Shown here: one piece after another, positions 14,795 to 22,403 of the stretch
Position numbering within the stretch: the stretch's first letter is position 1
Layout: each line of letters starts with the position of its first letter
Made by a program: the position numbers and the translations under genes
NCBI GenBank assembly: GCA_903821355.1
Contig: CAIJKW010000042.1
Span: forward strand, 1 to 37,423
Reading direction: 5' to 3'
Source: an uncultured bacterium
Lineage (GTDB): Bacteria > Patescibacteriota > Minisyncoccia > Phycocordibacterales > CAIZLB01
DNA length: 37,423 bases
The notes under the pieces: model-generated
The model's database searches: none
What the model was told of the DNA's origin: nothing
Seen by the model: only the letters and a program-made list of their open reading frames with translations

Positions 14795-15709
14795 ATGCAC
14801 TGGTATTTATTTGCACTACTTTCTCCGCTTTTGTGGGCTATAAGTGTCCACATAGATAAATATGTTCTTGGTAGGTATCTCAAAAATGCAAACTCTAGCA
14901 TTATCGCAATATTTGCGGGGTTAGTTGGATTATTGTTTTCTATTGGGATTTTTATATTTGCACATGATAATTTGTTAGATATTGGTTTGTACAACGGAGT
15001 CTTGATTGTTTTCAATGGTGCTCTTCTTATAATAGCCTTTATTCCTTATTATTTTGCTTTAAATGAAGATGATTCATCTCTTGTTGTTCCTCTCTTTCAA
15101 ACAATACCGATTTTTACTTTTGGCCTTGGCTTTGTCTTGCTCGGTGAGACTATCAGTTCAATGCAAATCATAGCTGGTATATTAATTATTTTTGGATCCG
15201 TATTGATTTCTTTAAATCTTGAAAATAAAAAAGTGGCTTTTAGATGGAAAATGATATTTTTAATGCTCTTGTCTTCCTTGCTTATCTCGATTCATTATTT
15301 GATATTTAAAATTGTAGCAATTCAAGGCAGTTTTTGGACTACAGTGTTTTGGGAATATCTAGGAGCAACATTAGTGGCTATATTTATATTAATTTTCTTT
15401 GGAAAGTATAGACGTCAGTTTGTTTCAGTTATAAAAGAGAATTCATTTGCTGTTATTACAATTAATACAGTTAATGAAATTATAAACATAGCAGCAAAGG
15501 TGATGTCAAATTATGCTACGATGTTTATACCAGTTGTCGTCGTGAATCTCGCAAACGGCCTTCAACCGATGTTTGTTTTTGTAATAGGATTAATTATTAC
15601 GATTTTCTTCCCGTTCATAGCCAAGGAACAAATTTCAAGAAATCATATTTTGCAACGAGTTATTGCAATCGTTATATTGTTTGTTGGAACCTATCTTCTA
15701 ATTGTTTAA
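14795..15709 (+). CDS. EamA/DMT-family transporter
   Basis: 304 residues with about ten TM helices arranged as two EamA repeats. The first contains WYLFALLSPLLWAISVHIDK and PLFQTIPIFTFGLGFVLLGE, the latter the usual Pro/Gly-Glu end of the fourth helix. The second starts near residue 150. Drug/metabolite transporters of this fold exchange or export small metabolites, often amino acids. TACAAT (14780-14785) lies 9 nt before the ATG. The gene converges on the second TrmB-like gene, 14 bp apart. Confidence 0.85.
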   Translation: MHWYLFALLSPLLWAISVHIDKYVLGRYLKNANSSIIAIFAGLVGLLFSIGIFIFAHDNLLDIGLYNGVLIVFNGALLIIAFIPYYFALNEDDSSLVVPLFQTIPIFTFGLGFVLLGETISSMQIIAGILIIFGSVLISLNLENKKVAFRWKMIFLMLLSSLLISIHYLIFKIVAIQGSFWTTVFWEYLGATLVAIFILIFFGKYRRQFVSVIKENSFAVITINTVNEIINIAAKVMSNYATMFIPVVVVNLANGLQPMFVFVIGLIITIFFPFIAKEQISRNHILQRVIAIVILFVGTYLLIV

Positions 15710-15723
15710 ATATCACTCAGCAT

Positions 15724-16524
15724 TTAACTCTTGAGCTCTTCCGCTCCATTCCACATCTCTTGCCACATCAGCCTCATCATCTGACAAAACTCTTTACTAG
15801 CAACAGCAAAGGCAAACTTTTCTATACCTCCACTTGCAAAGAGACATTTATCGCCATAAATCCAATAACTCATTTGCCAATCGACACCCTTTTTAGCATA
15901 TCTTATTCTATTTAGATTTCCTTCATAATCCGATTTTAGCCAATCGTACTTAAGCTTTTCTTTTTGAATAATCATATCCCCGTGCTTTTGTATAACATTT
16001 AGATAAATATTATTTTTAAATCTTGGAGCGGCGTGCCATTTTAAGAATTCTTCACCCAATGTGTCTAGCATATCTTGAAGTGGCCACATTAAATATCCTT
16101 CTTCATTCTTTTTGTCCCACGGCATATCGCGAAAGGCTTGTTTTATTCCTTGAACGCCGGAATAGAATTTTATTTTTGGTCTACCTACAGCATCAACCTT
16201 GCTATGATTTTGTATGAAGGAGATCAGGGAAGAGTGGGCGCTTTGAAGCTCGTCAATCTTTTCACTATGGATTCTTGCTAACTGCTCTTTTTCTGAAATA
16301 CCAAAACTTTTTCCTCGTTCACTACTGTATTCTGTAACAAGTCCTTTTTGAGAAAGCTCATCAAGAGAATCATAAACCGATGACTTAGGCATGGACAATA
16401 GGGAAGCGAGGTCTGCAACAGCTGAAGTGCCGTGTTCTGTTATTGCAAGAAGTACTCTTTTTGACGAAGGCTTAAGGCCTAGTATATCTAGTGACTTTTC
16501 AATGCTAATTTCTTTTGTGGTCAT
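15724..16524 (-). CDS. TrmB-type HTH transcriptional regulator, copy 2
   Basis: 266 residues. The N-terminal winged helix contains LGLKPSSKRVLLAITEHGTS, AVADLASLLSMPKSSVYDSL and ELSQKGLVTEYSSERGKSFG. Then comes a linker helix, then an effector half starting RPKIKFYSGVQGIKQAFRDM. That is the same position and motif (K-I-x-[FY]-Y-x-G-x-x-G-I) as in copy 1. It diverges from the second PBP1-type binding protein, with 119 bp between start codons. Its likely job is to regulate that gene in response to a ligand. Confidence 0.82.
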   Translation of the reverse strand: MTTKEISIEKSLDILGLKPSSKRVLLAITEHGTSAVADLASLLSMPKSSVYDSLDELSQKGLVTEYSSERGKSFGISEKEQLARIHSEKIDELQSAHSSLISFIQNHSKVDAVGRPKIKFYSGVQGIKQAFRDMPWDKKNEEGYLMWPLQDMLDTLGEEFLKWHAAPRFKNNIYLNVIQKHGDMIIQKEKLKYDWLKSDYEGNLNRIRYAKKGVDWQMSYWIYGDKCLFASGGIEKFAFAVASKEFCQMMRLMWQEMWNGAEELKS

Positions 16525-16628
16525 GTTTGTGCTCGTGTTATTGATTGTTTTTATAAATTGTCAGAACGGGTATATTTTGTATGATTATTCGCTTTTCGCC
16601 GAACGATATACTTATAATAACACTCATA

Positions 16629-16634
16629 TATAAT
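16629..16634 (+). promoter_or_regulatory. -10 box of binding-protein copy 2
   Basis: TATAAT (16629-16634), or the overlapping TAATAT (16631-16636), lies 7-9 nt before ATG 16644. An ATG at 16581 lies upstream of this box and is rejected as the start. TTCG-C-CGAA upstream of the box is a small palindrome that could bind the regulator. Confidence 0.55.
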
Positions 16635-16643
16635 ATTGGCAAT

Positions 16644-17768
16644 ATGAAAAAAAATTACACATGGATATGGATACTGCTGGCTTTGGCTGTGATTGGTTTG
16701 GTGCTGTATTTTTCAAATCAGCCATCAAAACCAAAGACCCTTGGAGATTCTAATCCAATAACAATTGGTGCTGTTATTTCCCTGACTGGTCCGGCTGGAA
16801 ATCAAGGCGAATACATTAAAAAAGGAATGGATTTGGCCGTAAATGAGATTAATAAGAATGGTGGAATGGAAGGCAGAAAGGTGAGCATTGTTTATGAGGA
16901 TGACAAAACGAATCCAAAAGATGCCGTCTCTGCATATGATAGATTAGTTCATGTTTCAAAAGTAAATGGAGTAATTGGTGGTCTCTGGGATTTTACAGCT
17001 CAACCCATAATGCCTTTAGCGCTCTCAAATAAAATCGCATTCATTTCTCCTTCAAATTTTAGAATAGAAGGTGGTTTTGATTTGAATGATCAAAGCTTTG
17101 TTATGCTCACAGATTTTAACAAGGTGATTAGAGGTCTTGAAAATTATTTAAAAAGAGACGATGTAAAAACTATCGCTGTTGTTCATTTCAAATCTACATT
17201 TGGAACAGAAATCGCAAAGACGATAAATCAAATTAGTACAGAAATTGGAAAGGGAAGTATTATCGATGAACCATACGCTGGCTTTGGCACAAATGATTAC
17301 AGAACTACAATCGCAAAACTGAAACAAGCTAAAGCAGATACTGTTTTTCTTGATATGGTCGATGTTGATACCGTTACATTTCTAACTCAAGCAAAGTCCC
17401 TAGATTTTTCACCAAAGTTCATAACTTATGTTGGCTCATATGATGCATTTAAGGGTGATAATAAATCATTGCTTGAAGGTATTGTTGTTCTAAACTGGGA
17501 GAAGAGTAATTCAAAATTTGTCAGGGCCTACCGTGATGCTTATGGAATAGATCCTGCAAAGTCAGCTAATAATGCGTACGATGCGGTCTTTGTGTTAGCA
17601 GAAGCGATTGCAAAGACAAAAACAAACGCGGATGTAGCGGGTTATATATCGTCAAATAAATTTAAAACTATAAATGGCGAAGTTCAATTTCTTGCAACAC
17701 ATGAGGTGAGTTCAACTCCAGTTGAGATTGATGTTTACAAAGGAGGAGCGCTTGTTCCATTAAATTAG
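16644..17768 (+). CDS. PBP1-type (LivK-like) binding protein, membrane-anchored, copy 2
   Basis: 374 residues. The N-terminal TM anchor (about 6-24) has no lipobox. The PBP1 fold follows, beginning ITIGAVISLTGPAGNQGEYI and continuing with VYEDDKTNPKDAVSAYDRLV. The second lobe starts with KTIAVVHFKSTFG and shows ADTVFLDMVDVDTVTFLTQA. This is the LivJ/LivK-type solute receptor layout. The copy-1 segment that corresponds to the VYEDDKTNP stretch is FEDDHFDPKTTILAYNKL, so the two are clearly paralogues. No permease or ATPase partner is adjacent. The protein should sit on the outer face of the membrane as an anchored receptor for an amino acid or a similar solute. Confidence 0.87.
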   Translation: MKKNYTWIWILLALAVIGLVLYFSNQPSKPKTLGDSNPITIGAVISLTGPAGNQGEYIKKGMDLAVNEINKNGGMEGRKVSIVYEDDKTNPKDAVSAYDRLVHVSKVNGVIGGLWDFTAQPIMPLALSNKIAFISPSNFRIEGGFDLNDQSFVMLTDFNKVIRGLENYLKRDDVKTIAVVHFKSTFGTEIAKTINQISTEIGKGSIIDEPYAGFGTNDYRTTIAKLKQAKADTVFLDMVDVDTVTFLTQAKSLDFSPKFITYVGSYDAFKGDNKSLLEGIVVLNWEKSNSKFVRAYRDAYGIDPAKSANNAYDAVFVLAEAIAKTKTNADVAGYISSNKFKTINGEVQFLATHEVSSTPVEIDVYKGGALVPLN

Positions 17769-17836
17769 CACATATCAAACATGTGTAGTATACTCCGCTA
17801 GTCGTTTTTACTAATTTCTAATCTATCAATAATATT

Positions 17837-18076
17837 ATGACAGATACAGATCAAACAGCAGGTGTAGTAGATGCAGGAGAAGTTGTTGCAAATGAAGAAG
17901 TTGCAGCCGTTACTCCAGTAGTAGCTCCAACTGAAGAAGTTGTAGCCGCAGAAGAGGTTGTTGCAACAGTAGCTCCAGTAGCAGCTCCAACTGAAGAAGT
18001 TGTAGCAGCAGAGGAGGTTGTTGCAGAAGTAGCTCCAGTAGCCGAGGTTACTGAGTCTACAGAGGCAGCAGCGTAA
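17837..18076 (+). CDS. 79-aa acidic Val/Ala/Glu/Pro repeat protein with no Lys or Arg
   Basis: 79 residues built almost entirely of V, A, E, P and T. Two tandem 20-residue repeats (APTEEVVAAEEVVATVAPVA type) fill the middle. There is not a single Lys or Arg, so it is strongly acidic and probably disordered or extended. TATACT at 17789-17794 and an A/T-rich leader precede it. A clean terminator follows at 18108, so it is expressed as its own unit. No TM segment or signal peptide is seen. Function unknown; a flexible spacer or nucleic-acid-mimic role is speculation. Confidence 0.6.
   Translation: MTDTDQTAGVVDAGEVVANEEVAAVTPVVAPTEEVVAAEEVVATVAPVAAPTEEVVAAEEVVAEVAPVAEVTESTEAAA
17924..18043 (+). 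repeat. 60-bp tandem repeat, two copies, inside the acidic protein gene
   Basis: Units start at 17924 and 17984, each beginning GCTCCAACTGAAGAAGTTGT. They differ at a handful of positions, which suggests a recent duplication and possible copy-number variation. Confidence 0.75.
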
Positions 18077-18107
18077 GTAAAACTAAAGAGCAATCTTTAT
18101 ACTAGGC

Positions 18108-18130
18108 ACCCCGAGATTCGGGGTTTTTTA
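18108..18130 (+). terminator. Rho-independent terminator
   Basis: ACCCCGA (18108-18114), GAT loop, TCGGGGT (18118-18124), continuing into six Ts. Confidence 0.85.
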
Positions 18131-18147
18131 GTGGCTGCGATTTGTGT

Positions 18148-18153
18148 TATAAT
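18148..18153 (+). promoter_or_regulatory. -10 box of the mntA-hepT pair (leaderless)
   Basis: TATAAT, then CATTTC, then ATG 18160. The upstream in-frame ATG at 18142 precedes the box and is rejected. Confidence 0.65.
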
Positions 18154-18159
18154 CATTTC

Positions 18160-18468
18160 ATGACCGACGAGATACAAGACATTAAGAATAAGATAACTCC
18201 AATCCTCAAAGAGCAGGAGTTTGTTTTGCGTGCATCTTTGTTTGGTAGCTTCGCCAGAGGGGATAATGATCAAGACAGCGATATAGATATATTGATTAAA
18301 ATATCTAAACCAATAGATTTACTTGATTTCTTTGAACTGAAAGAAAAACTAGAAGGAGTTTTGTCTAAGAAGGTTGATTTAGTATCGGAGGACGCTGTGG
18401 TTTCTCAATTTCACGATTATATTTATAAGAATTTAATTCCGCTCTATAAAGATGAAAAACAAGGATAA
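18160..18468 (+). CDS. mntA: MntA-like minimal nucleotidyltransferase antitoxin
   Basis: 102 residues. The catalytic motif GSFARGDNDQDSDID matches GSx10DxD exactly (Gly29-Ser30, Asp41, Asp43), as in MNT-fold AMP transferases. In the type VII toxin-antitoxin system MntA neutralises its HEPN partner by adding AMP to a Tyr beside the toxin's active site. The HEPN gene overlaps its 3' end by 17 bp, so the two are translationally coupled. A role in toxin control rather than drug adenylylation follows from this pairing. The symbol is by family resemblance. Confidence 0.85.
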   Translation: MTDEIQDIKNKITPILKEQEFVLRASLFGSFARGDNDQDSDIDILIKISKPIDLLDFFELKEKLEGVLSKKVDLVSEDAVVSQFHDYIYKNLIPLYKDEKQG

Positions 18469-18790
18469 TCTCATTTATCTAAAACTTATGGTGGGTGCAA
18501 TCGATAAGATAAATATGTTTATAGATAAAATGGACTTCGATTCTTTTTCCTTAGATGTTAAGACACAAAGTGCTGTTTTGATGCAGTTGCAAATTATTGG
18601 AGAATTAACCAAAAGAGTACCCGCTGATATATTATCGAGTATTGATTTACCATGGAAAAATATAAAAGGTTTAAGAGATATTGTTTCTCATGATTATTTT
18701 AGTTTGGATATTAAGATGATATGGCAGACTGTTATAGGTAGTATACCTGATGCAAAGGCAAAAATTGAAAAGTATTTGATGGAGAATTAG
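18452..18790 (+). CDS. hepT: HepT-like HEPN-domain toxin (DUF86)
   Basis: 112 residues, all helical. The HEPN active site is present as LRDIVSHDYF, an Rx4HxY motif with Arg75, His80 and the modifiable Tyr82. The rest (MQLQIIGELTKRVPADIL, PWKNIKGLRD) fits the HepT/DUF86 family. Family members are RNases, several acting on tRNA or mRNA, held inactive by AMPylation from MntA. Here the RN seen in many HEPN proteins is RD, a variation common in this subfamily. It is the second gene of the pair and depends on the upstream leaderless promoter. Confidence 0.85.
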   Translation: MKNKDNLIYLKLMVGAIDKINMFIDKMDFDSFSLDVKTQSAVLMQLQIIGELTKRVPADILSSIDLPWKNIKGLRDIVSHDYFSLDIKMIWQTVIGSIPDAKAKIEKYLMEN

Positions 18791-18836
18791 TTTAAAGTCA
18801 TGTCTGCAATATAGGGTAGAATGTAGGGATTTCGAT

Positions 18837-19039
18837 TTGACAAAACCACCAATATAGTACATACTGTAGAAGTAAGTTAATCTCTCATTGGTTTTGGGTG
18901 GATATTCCACACAAAGTATACCTTTTCGAAACTTTAGAGATTTCTAGTCGCCTTACGAATATCTCTAAAGACTAATTCAGTTTTCCATAATATAAATGGA
19001 AATCAACCCTCTTTCTCTTAAGAAAGGGCTTAAAACAAT
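18837..19039 (+). promoter_or_regulatory. Long structured upstream region of the DEAD-box helicase gene
   Basis: A TTGACA lies at 18837-18842. Inside the region are AAAACCA...TGGTTTT, a perfect 10-bp repeat CTTTAGAGAT (18932-18941) / ATCTCTAAAG (18961-18970), a CCCT-c-TTTCT / AGAAAGGG hairpin near 19007-19028, and a 7-bp palindrome TTTCCAT / ATGGAAA (18982-19002) around an AATATAA core that may be a second -10. Long folded leaders are typical of cold-induced RNA helicase genes, so post-transcriptional control is likely. No named riboswitch is recognised. Confidence 0.5.
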
Positions 19040-20728
19040 ATGTTTAAAAAAACAACTTCTAGCAATAGAAACAATATTAATCGTGGTGCAGGAAATACTC
19101 GCGGAGCGAGTGCGTCTCGTTCTACAGGTGGCGCAGGTGGAGCAGGTGGAGCTCGTAAAACAAGTTCTCCTCGTTCATTTAGTACTCCGTCATCATCAAA
19201 TGCGGCTTTTACGGGTGTTTACGGTGGCTCACTAAATAAGAGCTCATCAACATCAAGTGCATCAAGAGGTGCATCAAGATCAACAGCTACTCGCGCTAGT
19301 ACATATGGATCTTCATCATCACATAGTGCACCAAGATCTAGCGCACCAAGATCTGGTGGTAGTTCATATGGAGGTTCTTCATCAGGAGGACGTTCATTTA
19401 GTAGTGGATCATCTTCATATGGTTCACGTGCAAGTTCTCGTGATAATTCAACTCACAGTGGAGGATCATCATACGGCAGTGGATCACGTGGCAGTTCATC
19501 ATACGGAGGATCATCTTCACGTGGTGGATTTTCAGGCGGTAGATCATCTGGAGGATTCTCCGGTGGTTCTAGCAGATTTGCAACTCGTGGAAATTATGGC
19601 GGAGGAAGAGGCCGTCCTTCAAAGGGTGGAAGAATTGATATCGCAAGATTTATCAACAAAGCTGCTCCTGAAGAAAAAGTAGAAGCATATGTACCAGAGC
19701 ATTCATTTGCTGATTTTAAGATTGAAGAATCTTTGAAAAAGAGTGTGATTGCAAAAGGATACATTACACCTTCTCCAATTCAAGACAAAACAATAACTCA
19801 TATTTTAAATGGGGAAGACTTGGTAGGTATTGCAAACACAGGAACAGGAAAAACTGCAGCCTTTCTTTTGCCACTTATAAACAAGGTTATTAAAAATCCT
19901 GATGAGCAAGCGCTTATCATGGCACCAACTCGTGAGCTTGCAATTCAAATTGATCAAGAATTACAATCCTTTATTAAGGGTATGAAAATCTATTCAGTTT
20001 GTTGTGTTGGAGGTGCTCCAATTGGAAGACAAATGTCTGAGCTAAAATATTTCAATAACTTTATAATTGGAACTCCAGGACGTCTGAAGGATCTTATCGA
20101 TAGAAAAAGACTAAATCTTTCAAACTTTAAAAACTTGGTTCTTGACGAAGCAGACAGAATGCTTGATATGGGATTCATTAACGATATGAAATTCGTTATG
20201 AGTCTTATGCCAAAAGATAGACAAACTCTTTTCTTTTCAGCAACACTTTCTCCTGACATTGAAAGAATTATTAATGACTTCTTGAAAAACCCTGTTCGTA
20301 TTTCTGTGAAAACAAGAGATACTGCAAAGAACGTTGATCAAGATGTTGTCTTCGTTAGAGGTGGACAAAAGATTGATATTCTTCATGATCTTTTGATACA
20401 ACCTGAATTCCAAAAAGTTCTTATCTTTGGTAGAACAAAGCATGGAGTAGAGAAGCTTACTGGCATGCTCGCAGAGCGTGGTTTTAAAGCCGCTTCTATT
20501 CATGGCGATAAAGTTCACACTCAACGTCAACGCGCTTTGAAATCTTTCAAAGACGGTGAGGTTCAAATGCTTGTTGCAACTGACGTTGCGGCGCGTGGTT
20601 TGGATATCCCAAACGTATCTCACGTTATTAACTACGAACTTCCTGAAACTCACGATGACTATGTTCACAGAATCGGAAGAACCGGAAGAAGTGACAAAAA
20701 AGGAAAGGCCCTTACTTTTGTCGACTAA
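19040..20728 (+). CDS. DEAD-box RNA helicase with long N-terminal Gly/Ser/Arg-rich region
   Basis: 562 residues. Residues 1 to about 200 are a disordered Ser/Gly/Arg-rich tract with RGG-like pieces (GGSSYGGSSSGGRSFS, SSYGGSSSRGGFSGG). The helicase core follows: Q motif (SPIQDKTI), motif I ANTGTGKT, Ia APTRELA, GTPGR, motif II VLDEADRMLD, motif III FFSATLS, ATDVAARGLD and motif VI HRIGRTGR. It should unwind RNA in ribosome assembly or mRNA turnover. Two oddities: the basic tail usually found at the C-terminus of such helicases (RhlE/DeaD) is here at the N-terminus, and the protein stops almost directly after motif VI (GKALTFVD), trimming the usual end of the second RecA domain. The start follows an A-rich leader. 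Confidence 0.9.
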   Translation: MFKKTTSSNRNNINRGAGNTRGASASRSTGGAGGAGGARKTSSPRSFSTPSSSNAAFTGVYGGSLNKSSSTSSASRGASRSTATRASTYGSSSSHSAPRSSAPRSGGSSYGGSSSGGRSFSSGSSSYGSRASSRDNSTHSGGSSYGSGSRGSSSYGGSSSRGGFSGGRSSGGFSGGSSRFATRGNYGGGRGRPSKGGRIDIARFINKAAPEEKVEAYVPEHSFADFKIEESLKKSVIAKGYITPSPIQDKTITHILNGEDLVGIANTGTGKTAAFLLPLINKVIKNPDEQALIMAPTRELAIQIDQELQSFIKGMKIYSVCCVGGAPIGRQMSELKYFNNFIIGTPGRLKDLIDRKRLNLSNFKNLVLDEADRMLDMGFINDMKFVMSLMPKDRQTLFFSATLSPDIERIINDFLKNPVRISVKTRDTAKNVDQDVVFVRGGQKIDILHDLLIQPEFQKVLIFGRTKHGVEKLTGMLAERGFKAASIHGDKVHTQRQRALKSFKDGEVQMLVATDVAARGLDIPNVSHVINYELPETHDDYVHRIGRTGRSDKKGKALTFVD

Positions 20729-20767
20729 TTCGTAAGCTGTTCAAAACTAAAAAGACAAAATAAATCA

Positions 20768-20798
20768 AAAGCATCCCAGATAAAAGCGGGATGTTTTT
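20768..20798 (+). terminator. Terminator after the helicase gene
   Basis: CATCCC (20772-20777) and GGGATG (20788-20793), flanked by an A-run and five Ts. Confidence 0.8.
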
Positions 20799-20825
20799 GT
20801 TTGATATATTTATGTCGCCGTAATC

Positions 20826-20854
20826 TTGTCGACATAGACTTTTGCTGTCTATGT
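20826..20854 (+). promoter_or_regulatory. Palindrome and possible promoter upstream of the 20.9 kb orphan
   Basis: ACATAGAC (20832-20839) / GTCTATGT (20847-20854) is a perfect 8-bp inverted repeat. TTGTCG (20826-20831) lies 17 bp before CTATGT, so the repeat could be an operator in the spacer of a weak promoter. Confidence 0.35.
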
Positions 20855-20922
20855 GTTAATCTTCCTCTGGGTCAGTCCTCTAACATGAAGTTTGAGTATA
20901 CCCTTAGAAAAGAGAGTAAATC

Positions 20923-21294
20923 ATGTCAATTGCAAAAAGAATGAATGATGGTAGCGCCACTCGCCTGATTGAGTACAGGCTCATCGGGATACCAGGCATA
21001 GAGGCTCTTATGAGGTCATGCAAGAGCTTCAATGTTGCCGATAAGGTGCCTTTGACGGTTCGCAAACTAGACCGTCTTGGGAGAAAACAACGGGTTACAA
21101 CCCTGATGTGCGCAATCACCACCTTCCACAATGATAAGCAAAAGGATAAGTCGTTGTTGATCAGCGGTCTTGTTCACTTGCGCGGAGCCCAACATCTCCT
21201 CCATTTCTCCGTCATGGTGTTTCTTGACGGTACCCCCGAAGGAGATTTTGGTCTTCTTGCTGTGACAGTTCCGCCATCGGCCAGAATGCCGTGA
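20923..21294 (+). CDS. GC-rich orphan protein, 123 aa
   Basis: 123 residues, soluble, with no TM segment or signal peptide. It begins MSIAKRMNDGSATRLIEYRL and ends with a hydrophobic strand-rich stretch, HLLHFSVMVFLDGTPEGDFG then LLAVTVPPSARMP. Codons end largely in C or G, unlike the AT-rich neighbours. GAAAAGAGAG upstream of the ATG is a weak Shine-Dalgarno-like purine tract. A strong terminator lies 62 bp beyond the stop. It has the same build as the other compact GC-rich units in the window. No family recognised. Confidence 0.6.
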   Translation: MSIAKRMNDGSATRLIEYRLIGIPGIEALMRSCKSFNVADKVPLTVRKLDRLGRKQRVTTLMCAITTFHNDKQKDKSLLISGLVHLRGAQHLLHFSVMVFLDGTPEGDFGLLAVTVPPSARMP

Positions 21295-21355
21295 CGATAA
21301 GCTGTCTTTATCTACTGGGATTTCAAACTAACAAACCAATTTCTGTTGTAATACA

Positions 21356-21385
21356 AAAGCCACCGTAGTTCCCAGCGGTGGCTTT
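21356..21385 (+). terminator. Terminator of the 20.9 kb orphan unit
   Basis: A perfect 10-bp stem AAAGCCACCG / CGGTGGCTTT with a 10-nt loop. It could act on both strands, which would also suit the gene ending at 21417 from the other side. Confidence 0.75.
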
Positions 21386-21416
21386 GTTCATTCTAACTAT
21401 TATTTTTTTAGTTATT

Positions 21417-22394
21417 TTAATTTGCTATGTACTTCTTGTTAATAGAGATTGAAGTATAACCTAGCCCAATAAATATAAATCCAAGAATCACAAGAGAGAT
21501 TGGCCAACCTAATGAATCGGCAAAATATTTTCCTGTGATAAATGATAGGTGGACGATTAGAAACATCGCACTCAAAACCAATATTTCACGACTTCGCATG
21601 TATATAGATAGATAAAAACCACCAATTAGAATTATGAAGTAGAGCATCTGCCACAATCCAGAATCAAACACTCTGGAGAAGGCTGCACAGAGAAAAGCAA
21701 ATGATCCAAAGAAACATAAAATGCCTACTAAGTTTTTATTCCATCCAACACGAAATGCTTGAGCGAGAAAAAGATAACTTATGCCGATCGCCATTGTAAG
21801 GTATGCATAGATGTCTCCCATATTATAATAATTTGAGCCATCTGTAATAGCTGCCACAAAAAGATAAATAAAAATGCTGCTATGCAATATTGTAAAGAAA
21901 GTTAATCCCACACTTTTGTGAGTATAATTTAATAAATAATAGAACACAGCGATAATACAAAACGTTATCGCAACAGGCCATACGGTGTTGCTCAAGATAT
22001 TTAACTCAGAGAGCGTCACCAGCGCTCCTCCCGGTATAATCAAACCGCCAATGCCATGGAAAATCGATCCGATACTATCATCTGGTCTAGTCTTAAGCAG
22101 ATATGAACCTGTGGCTGTTATGATAAGGCCCAGTCCTAAGGTTATTAATATTCTTACGAATGATCCAATGTTATCCCAAACTTGATAGAAGAAAATAATA
22201 ATTCCGATAACAACAATTGCCGCACCTAATGCATATAACATTTTTGTTACAGAAAAAGTTGAGTGGTGTTTTAGTGGTGATGATGACGTCGACGTATTGG
22301 CATCAAGATTGATGCTAGCAAATAGTTCGTTCCTACTAATTTCACCGGAGTTTACTTTGATAGAAAGTTCTTGCAATAGTTCTTCTTTGTTCAT
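21417..22394 (-). CDS. Polytopic membrane protein (DUF2157-like layout)
   Basis: 325 residues. A soluble N-terminus of about 45 residues (NKEELLQELSIKVNSGEISR, then a Ser/Thr linker) precedes about ten TM helices. A short acidic/helical head followed by many helices is the layout of DUF2157-type predicted membrane proteins; the match is by eye and not firm. The fifth helix region has IFHGIGGLIIPGGALVTLSE. It follows the gene at 22404-23030 with a 9-bp gap and is probably co-transcribed with it. Function unknown. Confidence 0.7.
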   Translation of the reverse strand: MNKEELLQELSIKVNSGEISRNELFASINLDANTSTSSSPLKHHSTFSVTKMLYALGAAIVVIGIIIFFYQVWDNIGSFVRILITLGLGLIITATGSYLLKTRPDDSIGSIFHGIGGLIIPGGALVTLSELNILSNTVWPVAITFCIIAVFYYLLNYTHKSVGLTFFTILHSSIFIYLFVAAITDGSNYYNMGDIYAYLTMAIGISYLFLAQAFRVGWNKNLVGILCFFGSFAFLCAAFSRVFDSGLWQMLYFIILIGGFYLSIYMRSREILVLSAMFLIVHLSFITGKYFADSLGWPISLVILGFIFIGLGYTSISINKKYIAN

Positions 22395-22403
22395 GTTTTT
22401 TAA

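Noticed and set aside
17924..18043. CRISPR-like array
   Set aside because: The 60-bp units are contiguous, in frame and without spacers. It is a coding tandem repeat.
19257..19682. 141-aa His/Val/Gln-rich frame inside the helicase gene
   Set aside because: It is a +1 shadow of the repetitive Gly/Ser/Arg tract. It has no independent signals.
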